Shown: positions 57,411-64,000 of the stretch, piece by piece
How the letters are laid out: each line of letters starts with the position of its first letter
How positions within the stretch are numbered: the stretch's first letter is position 1
NCBI RefSeq assembly: GCF_902459485.1
Contig: NZ_LR699120.1
Span: 310,001-374,000 of the forward strand
Origin: Aquicella siphonis
GTDB lineage: Bacteria; Pseudomonadota; Gammaproteobacteria; DSM-16500
Reading direction: 5' to 3'
Length of the DNA stretch: 64,000 nt
Program-made: the position numbers and the translations under genes
The notes under the pieces: model-generated
The model's input: only the letters and a program-made list of their open reading frames with translations
What the model was told of the DNA's origin: nothing
The model's database searches: none

Positions 57411-57626
57411 GTGTATAATCTGTCCGTTCCAAGAGGAGCGGACAATTATACCGAACTGGTTTATTTGTATTTCTGGCATGACAAAAACAACACCATTACA
57501 GGATGTTATGAAGGCAGGATTGCTTATTTTACTAATCTGGACGATATCGTTGCCCAACCCAGGGTCATGGATAGTGTTCACTGGCTGCTTGCGGCCTGTC
57601 AAAATCAAAATCTGCTTAAAAAATAA
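57411..57626 (+). CDS. Short hypothetical ORF, possible gene remnant
   Basis: A 71-codon frame beginning at a GTG without a visible ribosome-binding site (YNLSVPRGADNYTELVYLYF onward, ending NQNLLKK). It follows the effector candidate in the same direction, and a hairpin (TGTCCGTTCC / GGAGCGGACA, 57421-57444) falls in its first codons. Amino-acid usage looks protein-like, but it may be the 3' remnant of a gene whose front was lost when the AT-rich block arrived. No family is recognised. Confidence 0.35.
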   Translation: MYNLSVPRGADNYTELVYLYFWHDKNNTITGCYEGRIAYFTNLDDIVAQPRVMDSVHWLLAACQNQNLLKK

Positions 57627-57686
57627 GCCAGCTTATGGATTGTAGCTGACGGCACACCCATCACAAAGTACAGGAACAAAGCAACG

Positions 57687-58229
57687 TTATTCAGCATGGG
57701 CATTCCTCATTTCCATCCAGTCTTCAATAGTCATGGCCCATCGCTCATGATCCCGCCACTGCCCGCCAATCTTGAGATAACGCGGAGAATAACCTTCCTT
57801 TCTGAACCCGTTCGCTTTCACCAGTTGAACGGAAGCGCTGTTATCCGGCTGGATATTCGCTTCCAGGCGATGCAAGCCTAATTCGCCAAAGGTTTTTTCA
57901 AGAACCTGTTTCAGACCGGCGCTCATATGCCCTTTTCCTGCATAATCCGCAACCGCATAAAATCCAAGATAAGCATTCTGGAACAAGCCGCGCACAATTT
58001 CACTGAGATTGAACACACCCATGATTTGGTCATCCCGGCCGCATACCAGATAACTCTTCTGGTTGGGCTGTTGATACCGGTTTACATAGTCACGAAATTC
58101 TTCTGACGTCAGGGGAGCCCGCACCCAGGGAGTGTGCAATTTTTCACTGCGATGCATAGCATCCAGAAACGCGGATTCATCACTGCGGTTGGGTTCTCGA
58201 ATGGAAATAGTCATGACGGCTGGTTTCAC
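57687..58229 (-). CDS. GNAT N-acetyltransferase, RimJ/RimL-like
   Basis: A 180-aa GNAT protein with the acetyl-CoA-binding region FYAVADYAGKGHMSAGLKQV (Q/RxxGxG/A motif in helix alpha3) and the C-terminal NSASVQLVKANGFRKEGYSPRYLKIGGQW typical of ribosomal-protein Ser/Ala acetyltransferases. The target is not predictable. It is the first (3'-most on the map) of three minus-strand GNAT genes. Confidence 0.85.
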   Translation of the reverse strand: MKPAVMTISIREPNRSDESAFLDAMHRSEKLHTPWVRAPLTSEEFRDYVNRYQQPNQKSYLVCGRDDQIMGVFNLSEIVRGLFQNAYLGFYAVADYAGKGHMSAGLKQVLEKTFGELGLHRLEANIQPDNSASVQLVKANGFRKEGYSPRYLKIGGQWRDHERWAMTIEDWMEMRNAHAE

Positions 58230-58286
58230 TCTTCCAGTAAAAAATAACTCGCTATCGTTGATCTTACTACAGGCGCTTTCTGATAC

Positions 58287-58814
58287 TCACCATTTCAGTA
58301 ACATGATCGCATGATCATGCGGGTACGGGCTTTCCACTTCGCGAAATCCATTTCGCATGAAAAAAGCAATCGCGCGGCTGTTTTCCTTTGAAGGATCCGC
58401 CAGCAGGGCCCGGAATTCATTTTTAACACAGGCTTGAACAAAACACATCAGTGCCTTGCTGGCATAACCTTTACCAAGATAATTCTCATCCGCCATGAAC
58501 AAGTCAATGCCCGCCAATTCATGCGGTTGAAACAGACTGAACAAAGGGTGTGAATAGTCGGATATGCCCTCGGGAAAATAGGAACTCAGACGATAAAGCT
58601 GAATATATCCGACAGGCTTGTCATGAATATGGATGATATAACTTTTCAAGTCCGGGTCGTCAAGCCTGGGCCGGTATTTTTCCTTGATCATTTCCAATGT
58701 GTAACCCTGCCCCCGCGCATACCAGCGCAAAACATGCTCTTTCTGAAACCATTGAAAAAGCAGGGTCAAGTCTTCTTCCCGCAAGGGTTTAAACACGATT
58801 TCATGATTTGTCAT
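58287..58814 (-). CDS. GNAT acetyltransferase, aminoglycoside AAC(6')-like
   Basis: A 175-aa GNAT protein. FKPLREEDLTLLFQWFQKEH and VGYIQLYRL resemble the start of AAC(6')-Ib-type aminoglycoside acetyltransferases, and AGIDLFMADENYLGKGYASK holds the acetyl-CoA loop, followed by DPSKENSRAIAFFMRNGF. It could modify aminoglycosides, but many homologues acetylate other substrates, so resistance should not be assumed. It overlaps the end of the next upstream GNAT gene by 14 bases. Confidence 0.83.
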   Translation of the reverse strand: MTNHEIVFKPLREEDLTLLFQWFQKEHVLRWYARGQGYTLEMIKEKYRPRLDDPDLKSYIIHIHDKPVGYIQLYRLSSYFPEGISDYSHPLFSLFQPHELAGIDLFMADENYLGKGYASKALMCFVQACVKNEFRALLADPSKENSRAIAFFMRNGFREVESPYPHDHAIMLLKW

Positions 58815-59391
58815 TTTGTATCCGGTATAACAGATGCAAGGATAAAGGATGATCCAGTGACAGCCTGGGATGACGAAAATCTCCTGACAGATCCCGCCGC
58901 ATGCCGATTTTTTCCATCACGCGAATCGACCGTGTATTTGCGGGGACAGTAAATGAAACAATTTCCCGCAGTCCCAGCTCATCAAATCCATATTTTAATA
59001 CTGCTTTCGCGCCTTCCGTAGCGTATCCCTGCCCCCAGTGCCTTGAAGCCAGCCGCCAGCCGATTTCCACTGCAGGGGTAAAATGCGCTTCAAAGGATGG
59101 AATTAACAACCCAATATATCCTATAAATTCATTCCCGGCTGTTCCAACCGTGCTCTTGTGAACAGAGGGGTCGATGGAAAAGGTTGATTTCAACTCCACG
59201 GCATATAAGGAAAACCCGTGATCATGATAATGCTGCATAAACCGGCGTATAGCGGCTTCTGTCGCGGAACGGCTGCCTATACCCGGCAAGAATTCACACA
59301 CTCTTGGATCCTGATCAATTCGTGTCATGGGTTCTATATCCCGTTCCTCCCAGGTGCGCAACAGCAATCTTTCAGTTTCAATAATTTTCAT
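58801..59391 (-). CDS. GNAT acetyltransferase, RimJ/RimL-like
   Basis: A 196-aa GNAT protein beginning MKIIETERLLLRTWEERDIE, with the acetyl-CoA motif IGWRLASRHWGQGYATEGAK and VPANTRSIRVMEKIGMRRDL. This is the common 'GNAT family N-acetyltransferase' that acetylates a protein N-terminus or small molecule. It is the first-transcribed of three consecutive GNAT genes, overlapping the next by 14 bases; the three differ clearly in sequence. Confidence 0.87.
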   Translation of the reverse strand: MKIIETERLLLRTWEERDIEPMTRIDQDPRVCEFLPGIGSRSATEAAIRRFMQHYHDHGFSLYAVELKSTFSIDPSVHKSTVGTAGNEFIGYIGLLIPSFEAHFTPAVEIGWRLASRHWGQGYATEGAKAVLKYGFDELGLREIVSFTVPANTRSIRVMEKIGMRRDLSGDFRHPRLSLDHPLSLHLLYRIQNDKS

Positions 59392-59428
59392 ATGGCGGTC
59401 AGCGTGTTATTTGCATGAAATGTTATGC

Positions 59429-60043
59429 TCAATTGATCAAAAGGGTATATTCATTCTTTTGATGTGAGTAGCTGTATATCTCTCCTTTTTCAATGTCGAA
59501 AAACCATAGATGCAACAGCAAAGCCTGTTTATCCATTTTTTCCCTTATCCAGGGGAAAGTGAGACAATTCTTGTATGAAATCAGCATGGCTTGCTTCGCA
59601 TAATCATCCGCGTTCATTATCTTGTTCGAACGCGGACCGATTAATGACACCCAGCTGCTGATAAAATCATTCTGGTGCAGACTCTCCTGGTTCAGGGTGG
59701 CATTTATTCCCCCGCACTGACTATGTCCCAGTATAATGATATGTTTGACATTCAGATAACAAATCCCGAATTCGAGCGCAGCGCTGGTACCGTGATGCGC
59801 CTCGTCTTTTTCATAAGGCGGAATGATATTCGCCACGTTTCTGACAACAAACAAATCACCCGGATCACATTGCAATATCAGTGCCGGATCCACGCGCGAG
59901 TCACAACAGGCTATCACCATAATCTCAGGACGCTGGCCGCGGCTGGCCAAGGTTTGCATGATAGAGTTATCGCCCAGCGCATATTTTTTCCTGAATTGCT
60001 GGTAACCTTCCAGTATTTTGGAAATTGATTTTTCCATTGTCAT
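59429..60043 (-). CDS. Beta-class carbonic anhydrase
   Basis: Interconverts CO2 and bicarbonate. The 204-aa protein has the zinc ligands Cys (with Asp-Arg dyad) in ACCDSRVDPALI and His/Cys in LGHSQCGGINA, and the conserved RNVANIIPPYE. Length and motifs fit plant-type/bacterial beta-CA. It stands alone with no operon partner in the same direction closer than the GST gene, which lies 53 bases upstream of it on the same strand. Confidence 0.95.
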   Translation of the reverse strand: MTMEKSISKILEGYQQFRKKYALGDNSIMQTLASRGQRPEIMVIACCDSRVDPALILQCDPGDLFVVRNVANIIPPYEKDEAHHGTSAALEFGICYLNVKHIIILGHSQCGGINATLNQESLHQNDFISSWVSLIGPRSNKIMNADDYAKQAMLISYKNCLTFPWIREKMDKQALLLHLWFFDIEKGEIYSYSHQKNEYTLLIN

Positions 60044-60096
60044 GTTACTCCTGGTCAGATTGAGACTGATTCTGATTTTAATACTTGCCGATTCAG

Positions 60097-60708
60097 TTAA
60101 AAATGCAAGCCTTCCTGATCCAGTGATTTTTGAATGGCCGTTCGCGCGCGCAAGGCCATAAAATGCCTGGACAAATGCGGCCAGTCAGCCAGATTCATTT
60201 TAAAATACCCGGCCCAGCTTGTCATGACAAACAAATAGGCATCAGGCAAGGTGAAAGTCTCGCCAGTCAGAAATTCAGAATGTTCTAGCTGCGTATTCAC
60301 ATAACCTAATTTGCCCTTGAGCACCGGAATAGTGATTTTTTCTTTTGTATCCAGAGGCATGGCGGGATTGAATAAAGGTGAAAATCCCTTATGCAGCTCG
60401 GTAGCAACAAAATTCAGCCATTCCAATACGCGATAATGTTTAAAACTGCCAGGAGCAGGCAGCAGATTATCCGCATGCGCCGCATTGGCAAGATACTGCA
60501 TGATGACCGCATTCTCGGTCAATGTTTCATTGTCATCCGTGATCAATACGGGCACGGATCCCTTGGGATTGATACTATAGAAATTTGCCCCGCTTTCTGT
60601 TTTCTTTCCGGCAAGATCGACAGACTCAAACTCGCATGGCAGCTTGGTTTCATTAATAATGATTCTTGACGCCAGTGAACACGCACCTTTTGCAAAGTAC
60701 AATTTCAT
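60097..60708 (-). CDS. Glutathione S-transferase (beta-class-like)
   Basis: A 203-aa GST starting MKLYFAKGACSLASRIIINE, where the Cys-Ser pair matches beta-class bacterial GST (GACSLA). It has the glutathione-site NPKGSVPVL and ENAVIMQYLAN, then a C-terminal helical domain with FTLPDAYLFVMTSW. The ATG at 60708 is preceded by GAGGAG; a longer frame starting at 60747 is not needed. It probably detoxifies electrophiles. Confidence 0.93.
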   Translation of the reverse strand: MKLYFAKGACSLASRIIINETKLPCEFESVDLAGKKTESGANFYSINPKGSVPVLITDDNETLTENAVIMQYLANAAHADNLLPAPGSFKHYRVLEWLNFVATELHKGFSPLFNPAMPLDTKEKITIPVLKGKLGYVNTQLEHSEFLTGETFTLPDAYLFVMTSWAGYFKMNLADWPHLSRHFMALRARTAIQKSLDQEGLHF

Positions 60709-60863
60709 TTCATTCTCCTCACAGCGATTTTCAATTCGGGGTAGCATTATGCCCTGATTTTATCTTTTCGTCTCGTGTTTGAATCGAGAATCCGCCATGC
60801 AGAAAGATGGTTTTAAATGAAGTGTTTTGCTAAAATTATACAAATTATGACCGGTTCCGTGAC

Positions 60864-61580
60864 ATGATGAAGCCCAGTTTAAAACACAAACCAAATAACT
60901 ATGCTATTCAAGACCTTAGAGTGAAATTCGCCGATGGCATCCCGTTATCTTGCGATCAGCTCAATTTTCTTGCCTGGCATGAAAAGGCCTTGAGCGGCCA
61001 GCACCTGGATCCTGTCATCACGTACTATCTCAAACACTACCGCCATCCTCATCACTCATTTCTCATGCCCGGCGAAAAGCTGGAAAAAGCCGATCTTGCC
61101 CGTTTGAAACGGCGTCTCGATATTTTACTGGCCGGCACATCTGATCATCTGGAATTGCAAATGTCGCCTTCCGATTTTCTTTCTTTCCGCGCCATGACGA
61201 CTGATGAATTGATTTTATATCACGGAAATCAGCTGCTCACCGGCGCGCCCTTTTTCCCGGGCGGCGTCCCCCAGCTTATTTATTTTCAGTGGGGCAATTT
61301 ATTCGGGGTCGCAAAATATGTCGTGATAGCAGAGGAAAAAGCATTGAAGAGCAATGTTCTGATTTATTTTGAAGACCGGCATGAACGGCTGCTTCAAGAC
61401 TGTGTTTACCAATATAACCAAAAATTACAGCATGAATCTCACCATCAACAGCGACTGGCGCCATTCATGCATCCCAGACATGACGCACCGGAACTCTCGT
61501 CTCGGCAAATCTCTTCCTGTTTCAAAATCCCTACGCTGACATTGTCGCGCAGCAAGCAAACGCCCGAGGAACAACAATAA
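60864..61580 (+). CDS. Hypothetical protein, 238 aa
   Basis: I do not recognise this protein. It is soluble, has no signal peptide or clear membrane helix, and is rich in His (YRHPHHSFLMPGEKL, HESHHQQRLAPFMHPRH). The tail (SRSKQTPEEQQ) is polar and probably disordered. It ends with Glu/Gln residues, mildly reminiscent of type IV effector tails, but this is weak. It is a single gene, divergent from the GST and convergent with msrBA. Base composition is like its neighbours. Confidence 0.6.
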   Translation: MMKPSLKHKPNNYAIQDLRVKFADGIPLSCDQLNFLAWHEKALSGQHLDPVITYYLKHYRHPHHSFLMPGEKLEKADLARLKRRLDILLAGTSDHLELQMSPSDFLSFRAMTTDELILYHGNQLLTGAPFFPGGVPQLIYFQWGNLFGVAKYVVIAEEKALKSNVLIYFEDRHERLLQDCVYQYNQKLQHESHHQQRLAPFMHPRHDAPELSSRQISSCFKIPTLTLSRSKQTPEEQQ

Positions 61581-61667
61581 ATAATCCTGCATTCTCACTC
61601 TAAAATTGAAAGGATGCCCCTGTCTGAATCTATCGATTATTCCCGCAGGATAGATCACCGCTCAAGA

Positions 61668-62525
61668 TCAGAATTTTTTTTCATAACGATGACAATACGG
61701 CTGTTTCCCCGTTTTCTCATAGTAATCCTGATGGTATTCTTCCGCACGCCAGAATGTGCTCACGGGAAGCAGGCGGGTGGCAATGCGATACCCCATGTGT
61801 TCCAGCTGGTTCACCAGCTTTTGCGCTATGTTTTTTTGCGCCTCGTCGTAATAAAAAATCACACTGAGGTATTGCTCACCCAGATCAGGGCCTTGCCCAT
61901 TCGCCTGGGTGGGATCGTGTATCTCAAAAAAATATTTTGTCAGCGCTTCGTAGCTGACGCGGGAAGGGTCATAAATAACCCGAATCACTTCAAAATGCCC
62001 TGTCTTGCCGCTGCAAACTTCTTCATATGTCGGCTTTTTCCGGCTGCCGCCCGAGTATCCCACCTCAGTCTTGAGTACGCCGGGAAGTTGTTTCATATAA
62101 TGCTCGACTCCCCAGAAACAGCCGGCTGCAAAGACAGCTTCTTCGGTATCCGTAACAGTGAGATCGGCAACAAAATCCAGGCTGAGAGAATTCACACAAT
62201 GACGAGTGTTTTTTGCCGTCATTCCTTCGCCTGTAAAAACGTGTCCCAAATGAGCCCGGCATCTGGAGCATAAAATTTCGGTGCGGTAACCATCGGCATC
62301 TCGTTCGCGCAAGACCGCGCCTTGTATCTCTTCATCAAAGCTAGGCCAGCCGCAGCCCGAATGAAACTTGGTCTGTGACCGGAACAAAGGCAGTCCGCAC
62401 TGCCGGCAAAGATAAGTCCCTGACTCGCCGAAATCATCATATTCACCCGAATAAGGCTTTTCAGTCCCTTTATTTTTTACAATTGCTACTATCTCTTCCG
62501 TAAGACTCGCCGTTTTAATGACCAT
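61668..62525 (-). CDS. msrBA: Fused methionine sulfoxide reductase MsrB-MsrA
   Basis: A 285-aa bifunctional repair enzyme. MsrB is N-terminal (about 1-125), with zinc cysteines CRQCGLPLF and CSRCRAHLGHVF and catalytic Cys in TRHCVNSLSLDF. MsrA is C-terminal (about 130-285), with catalytic Cys in FAAGCFWGVEHYM and GYSGG. Together they reduce both R- and S-methionine sulfoxide. The B-then-A order is the reverse of the more familiar MsrA-MsrB fusion. No export signal is seen, so it acts in the cytoplasm. Confidence 0.95.
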   Translation of the reverse strand: MVIKTASLTEEIVAIVKNKGTEKPYSGEYDDFGESGTYLCRQCGLPLFRSQTKFHSGCGWPSFDEEIQGAVLRERDADGYRTEILCSRCRAHLGHVFTGEGMTAKNTRHCVNSLSLDFVADLTVTDTEEAVFAAGCFWGVEHYMKQLPGVLKTEVGYSGGSRKKPTYEEVCSGKTGHFEVIRVIYDPSRVSYEALTKYFFEIHDPTQANGQGPDLGEQYLSVIFYYDEAQKNIAQKLVNQLEHMGYRIATRLLPVSTFWRAEEYHQDYYEKTGKQPYCHRYEKKF

Positions 62526-62587
62526 GTGTGTTTTCCAAACCGATTTCTAATAGCCATCACTGCTATGCAGACCTGATCTCTTCATCT

Positions 62588-63352
62588 TTATCTTATGCGA
62601 TAAACAATTGTCGACACCAGCCTGACTTTTTTCTCAATCGAACCCAGGGCATTTTGGTTGCTATTCCAGTCTGAGCTCATGGTGCTGGTATCTCTTCCCA
62701 TGATCTGGAAAACGCCTTGACTGGCATTCTGAACACCCGCCAGTTTACTGCCCGAATCCTTGGCAAATTGGGTGGCTATGGTAAACGCACTTTGTGTGGC
62801 TTCCGCAAGCAGCGCTGGGCGTATGCTGTCCAGCTGAGTGTAATAAAAACTGGGGTTTGGACTTAAAGAGCTGGCGTCAAACGCGAGGGGGACGCCCAAT
62901 TGCAACAGTTTATCCACATTTTGTCCTGCCTGTTGAACGAGATCGACTTTTTCAGTACGCACACGCGTGCCCGCGGTCACCACATAACGCTGATTGTTGG
63001 CGTTCTGGGAGATATTCTGGTTGTACACATTTGCAAACCGGTCTTCCACTTTTAATTGGGTACGGTCAATTTCTTTATCGGTGAATCCCTGCTGCTTAAG
63101 AAATGTGACCACCAACTCCTGGTCATGCTGTATGCGCTGATCCAATTGAACAAGATCATTTCCAACTTCACGAAAGTTGATTTCCCACAATCCCAGATCA
63201 GATTTCACATCCCGTTCGGCCAATCCCTTCACTGTCACACTGCGGTTCATTTTTTTAACGATATAAAAGGCTTTTCCGACACTATATCCCGCACCCAAAA
63301 TGCCAATCGCCAAAATGAGCGAACAAATAATCCACGTGAATTTATTTACCAT
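62588..63352 (-). CDS. SIMPL (DUF541)-domain protein with N-terminal membrane anchor
   Basis: A 254-aa protein with one N-terminal helix at about residues 8-28 and an extracytoplasmic SIMPL domain. RSVTVKGLAERDVKSDLGLW and VSTIVYRIR are typical start and end segments of this family. The biochemical function of such proteins is not settled; some are called oxidative-stress or periplasmic immunogenic proteins. It is read on the same strand as msrBA, 62 bases upstream of it, which would fit a stress role, but that is inference. Confidence 0.85.
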   Translation of the reverse strand: MVNKFTWIICSLILAIGILGAGYSVGKAFYIVKKMNRSVTVKGLAERDVKSDLGLWEINFREVGNDLVQLDQRIQHDQELVVTFLKQQGFTDKEIDRTQLKVEDRFANVYNQNISQNANNQRYVVTAGTRVRTEKVDLVQQAGQNVDKLLQLGVPLAFDASSLSPNPSFYYTQLDSIRPALLAEATQSAFTIATQFAKDSGSKLAGVQNASQGVFQIMGRDTSTMSSDWNSNQNALGSIEKKVRLVSTIVYRIR

Positions 63353-63577
63353 AATCTTTATCCTCTGATCATAACGAATGGGCTCATTTTCTCACAAGAA
63401 TATGTCGAAGTAACTATATGTTGTCTCGAAAGACAAATTTTGCTTCAGAGCAAGCGAAGCTGTGTTCAAAATTGCGGCATTCACCGCCATGCCCCTCATG
63501 CCGTTCTCCTCACGAAACTCTGGATTTAATTTCACGAATCACATATCGTAACCCAGAGATAAAATAGGTTTATCATC

Positions 63578-64000
63578 ATGCGCTCATCCTTGCCTGATAT
63601 ACCCGAGTATTGGTTCATTTTTCAAAATGACCGTCTGCTCCTCATGAAAAACTCCGTTCCGGCCCGTTTTCCGGACCTCCATTGGCTTTCCCGATTCAAG
63701 CCTGATTTTCTCAGGCAATATAAGCTGGGCATATTCAACACTATCGATTGCTTCTGCGCTGAACTGGATGCGCGAGCGGCCTTGCCTGACGAGGTGGAAC
63801 CCGTCCCCTTGCGCAAGGCTTTTGAAATCCTTGGTAATGACTGGTATGCCGCTGCCGCCAAAGCCTATTCAGTCATCAACTGGGATAAAAATCATCAGTA
63901 TTGCGGCCGTTGCGGACACGCAACCAGACATAAGCCTGGAACATTCGAGCGCGTATGCGATACTTGCGGGCTTTCTCTCTATCCTCGCATCTCTCCGTCC
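63578..64000 (+). CDS. nudC: NudC NADH pyrophosphatase / RNA deNADding enzyme, N-terminal part (runs off right edge)
   Basis: Translation from the ATG at 63578 gives 141 codons without a stop to the window edge. The N-terminal domain is followed by HYS-like AKAYSVINWDKNHQYCGRCG and a zinc finger, CGRC and CDTC, then LSLYPRISPS just before the Nudix box would begin. This is the order in NudC, which hydrolyses NADH and removes NAD caps from RNA. The Nudix catalytic part lies outside. AGG about nine bases upstream may be the ribosome site. Confidence 0.9.
   Translation, partial: MRSSLPDIPEYWFIFQNDRLLLMKNSVPARFPDLHWLSRFKPDFLRQYKLGIFNTIDCFCAELDARAALPDEVEPVPLRKAFEILGNDWYAAAAKAYSVINWDKNHQYCGRCGHATRHKPGTFERVCDTCGLSLYPRISPS

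Noticed and set aside
1-64000. tRNA/rRNA genes, CRISPR arrays, insertion sequences, prophage genes
   Set aside because: None recognised; no spaced direct repeats, transposase motifs or cloverleaf-like gaps were seen by eye, although a covariance-model scan could still find a small RNA.

Overview
This 64 kb window looks like the chromosome of a gammaproteobacterium of the Legionellales type (Legionella, Coxiella, Aquicella and relatives). This is inferred from gene content, not from a marker gene. The clues are a legiolysin-like 4-hydroxyphenylpyruvate dioxygenase within a full phenylalanine/tyrosine catabolic cluster, a Cache-HAMP class III adenylate cyclase, an FAD oxidase ending in a eukaryote-style CaaX box, and an AT-rich coiled-coil-like effector candidate with a PmrA-box-like upstream element. 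No rRNA, tRNA, CRISPR array or insertion sequence was recognised. Genes are densely packed and often overlap by 4-11 bases.

Layout. 1-5989 (minus): a kdp potassium-uptake operon, read as a 33-aa peptide, kdpF, kdpA, kdpB, kdpC and kdpD (kdpD runs off the left edge). kdpC carries an in-frame amber codon. 6113-12355 (minus): a tightly overlapping six-gene operon with a CsiR-like GntR regulator, a LysA-fold PLP decarboxylase, a methionyl-tRNA-synthetase-like protein, a lysine N6-hydroxylase-like flavoenzyme, a small cupin and a DAO-family FAD oxidase. The hydroxylase / MetRS-like / cupin / oxidase set matches the known hydrazine-forming (N-N bond) machinery of actinomycete natural products, where cupin and MetRS-like domains are fused; here they are separate genes. 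This is the most exciting system in the window. 12576-20553: relA, hemB, an alpha/beta hydrolase, dps, a CBS-domain protein, tdk and a cystine-type symporter. 20764-25945: a secreted cupin with a secreted PTP-like phytase, an adenylate cyclase and a beta-CASP RNA-metabolism protein.

26229-35584 (plus): hpd, fahA, maiA, a HisC-like aminotransferase, hmgA, phhA and phhB, which together convert phenylalanine to fumarate plus acetoacetate, followed by pntAA-pntAB-pntB transhydrogenase. 35662-46444: ppiB, the CaaX-tailed FAD oxidase, and the divergent pair pbpC and alpha-2-macroglobulin. 46544-54317: the hut histidine-degradation cluster (hutI divergent from hutG-hutU-hutH), an APC permease and a PhyH dioxygenase. 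54318-57626: an AT-rich island with a 70-aa ORF, an 884-aa protein with an internal duplication and a C-terminal NLS-like tail, and a start-less ORF. 57687-64000: three GNAT acetyltransferases, beta-carbonic anhydrase, a GST, an unknown protein, an MsrB-MsrA fusion, a SIMPL-domain protein and the 5' part of nudC.

All family assignments rest on reading motifs by eye; no database search was run.
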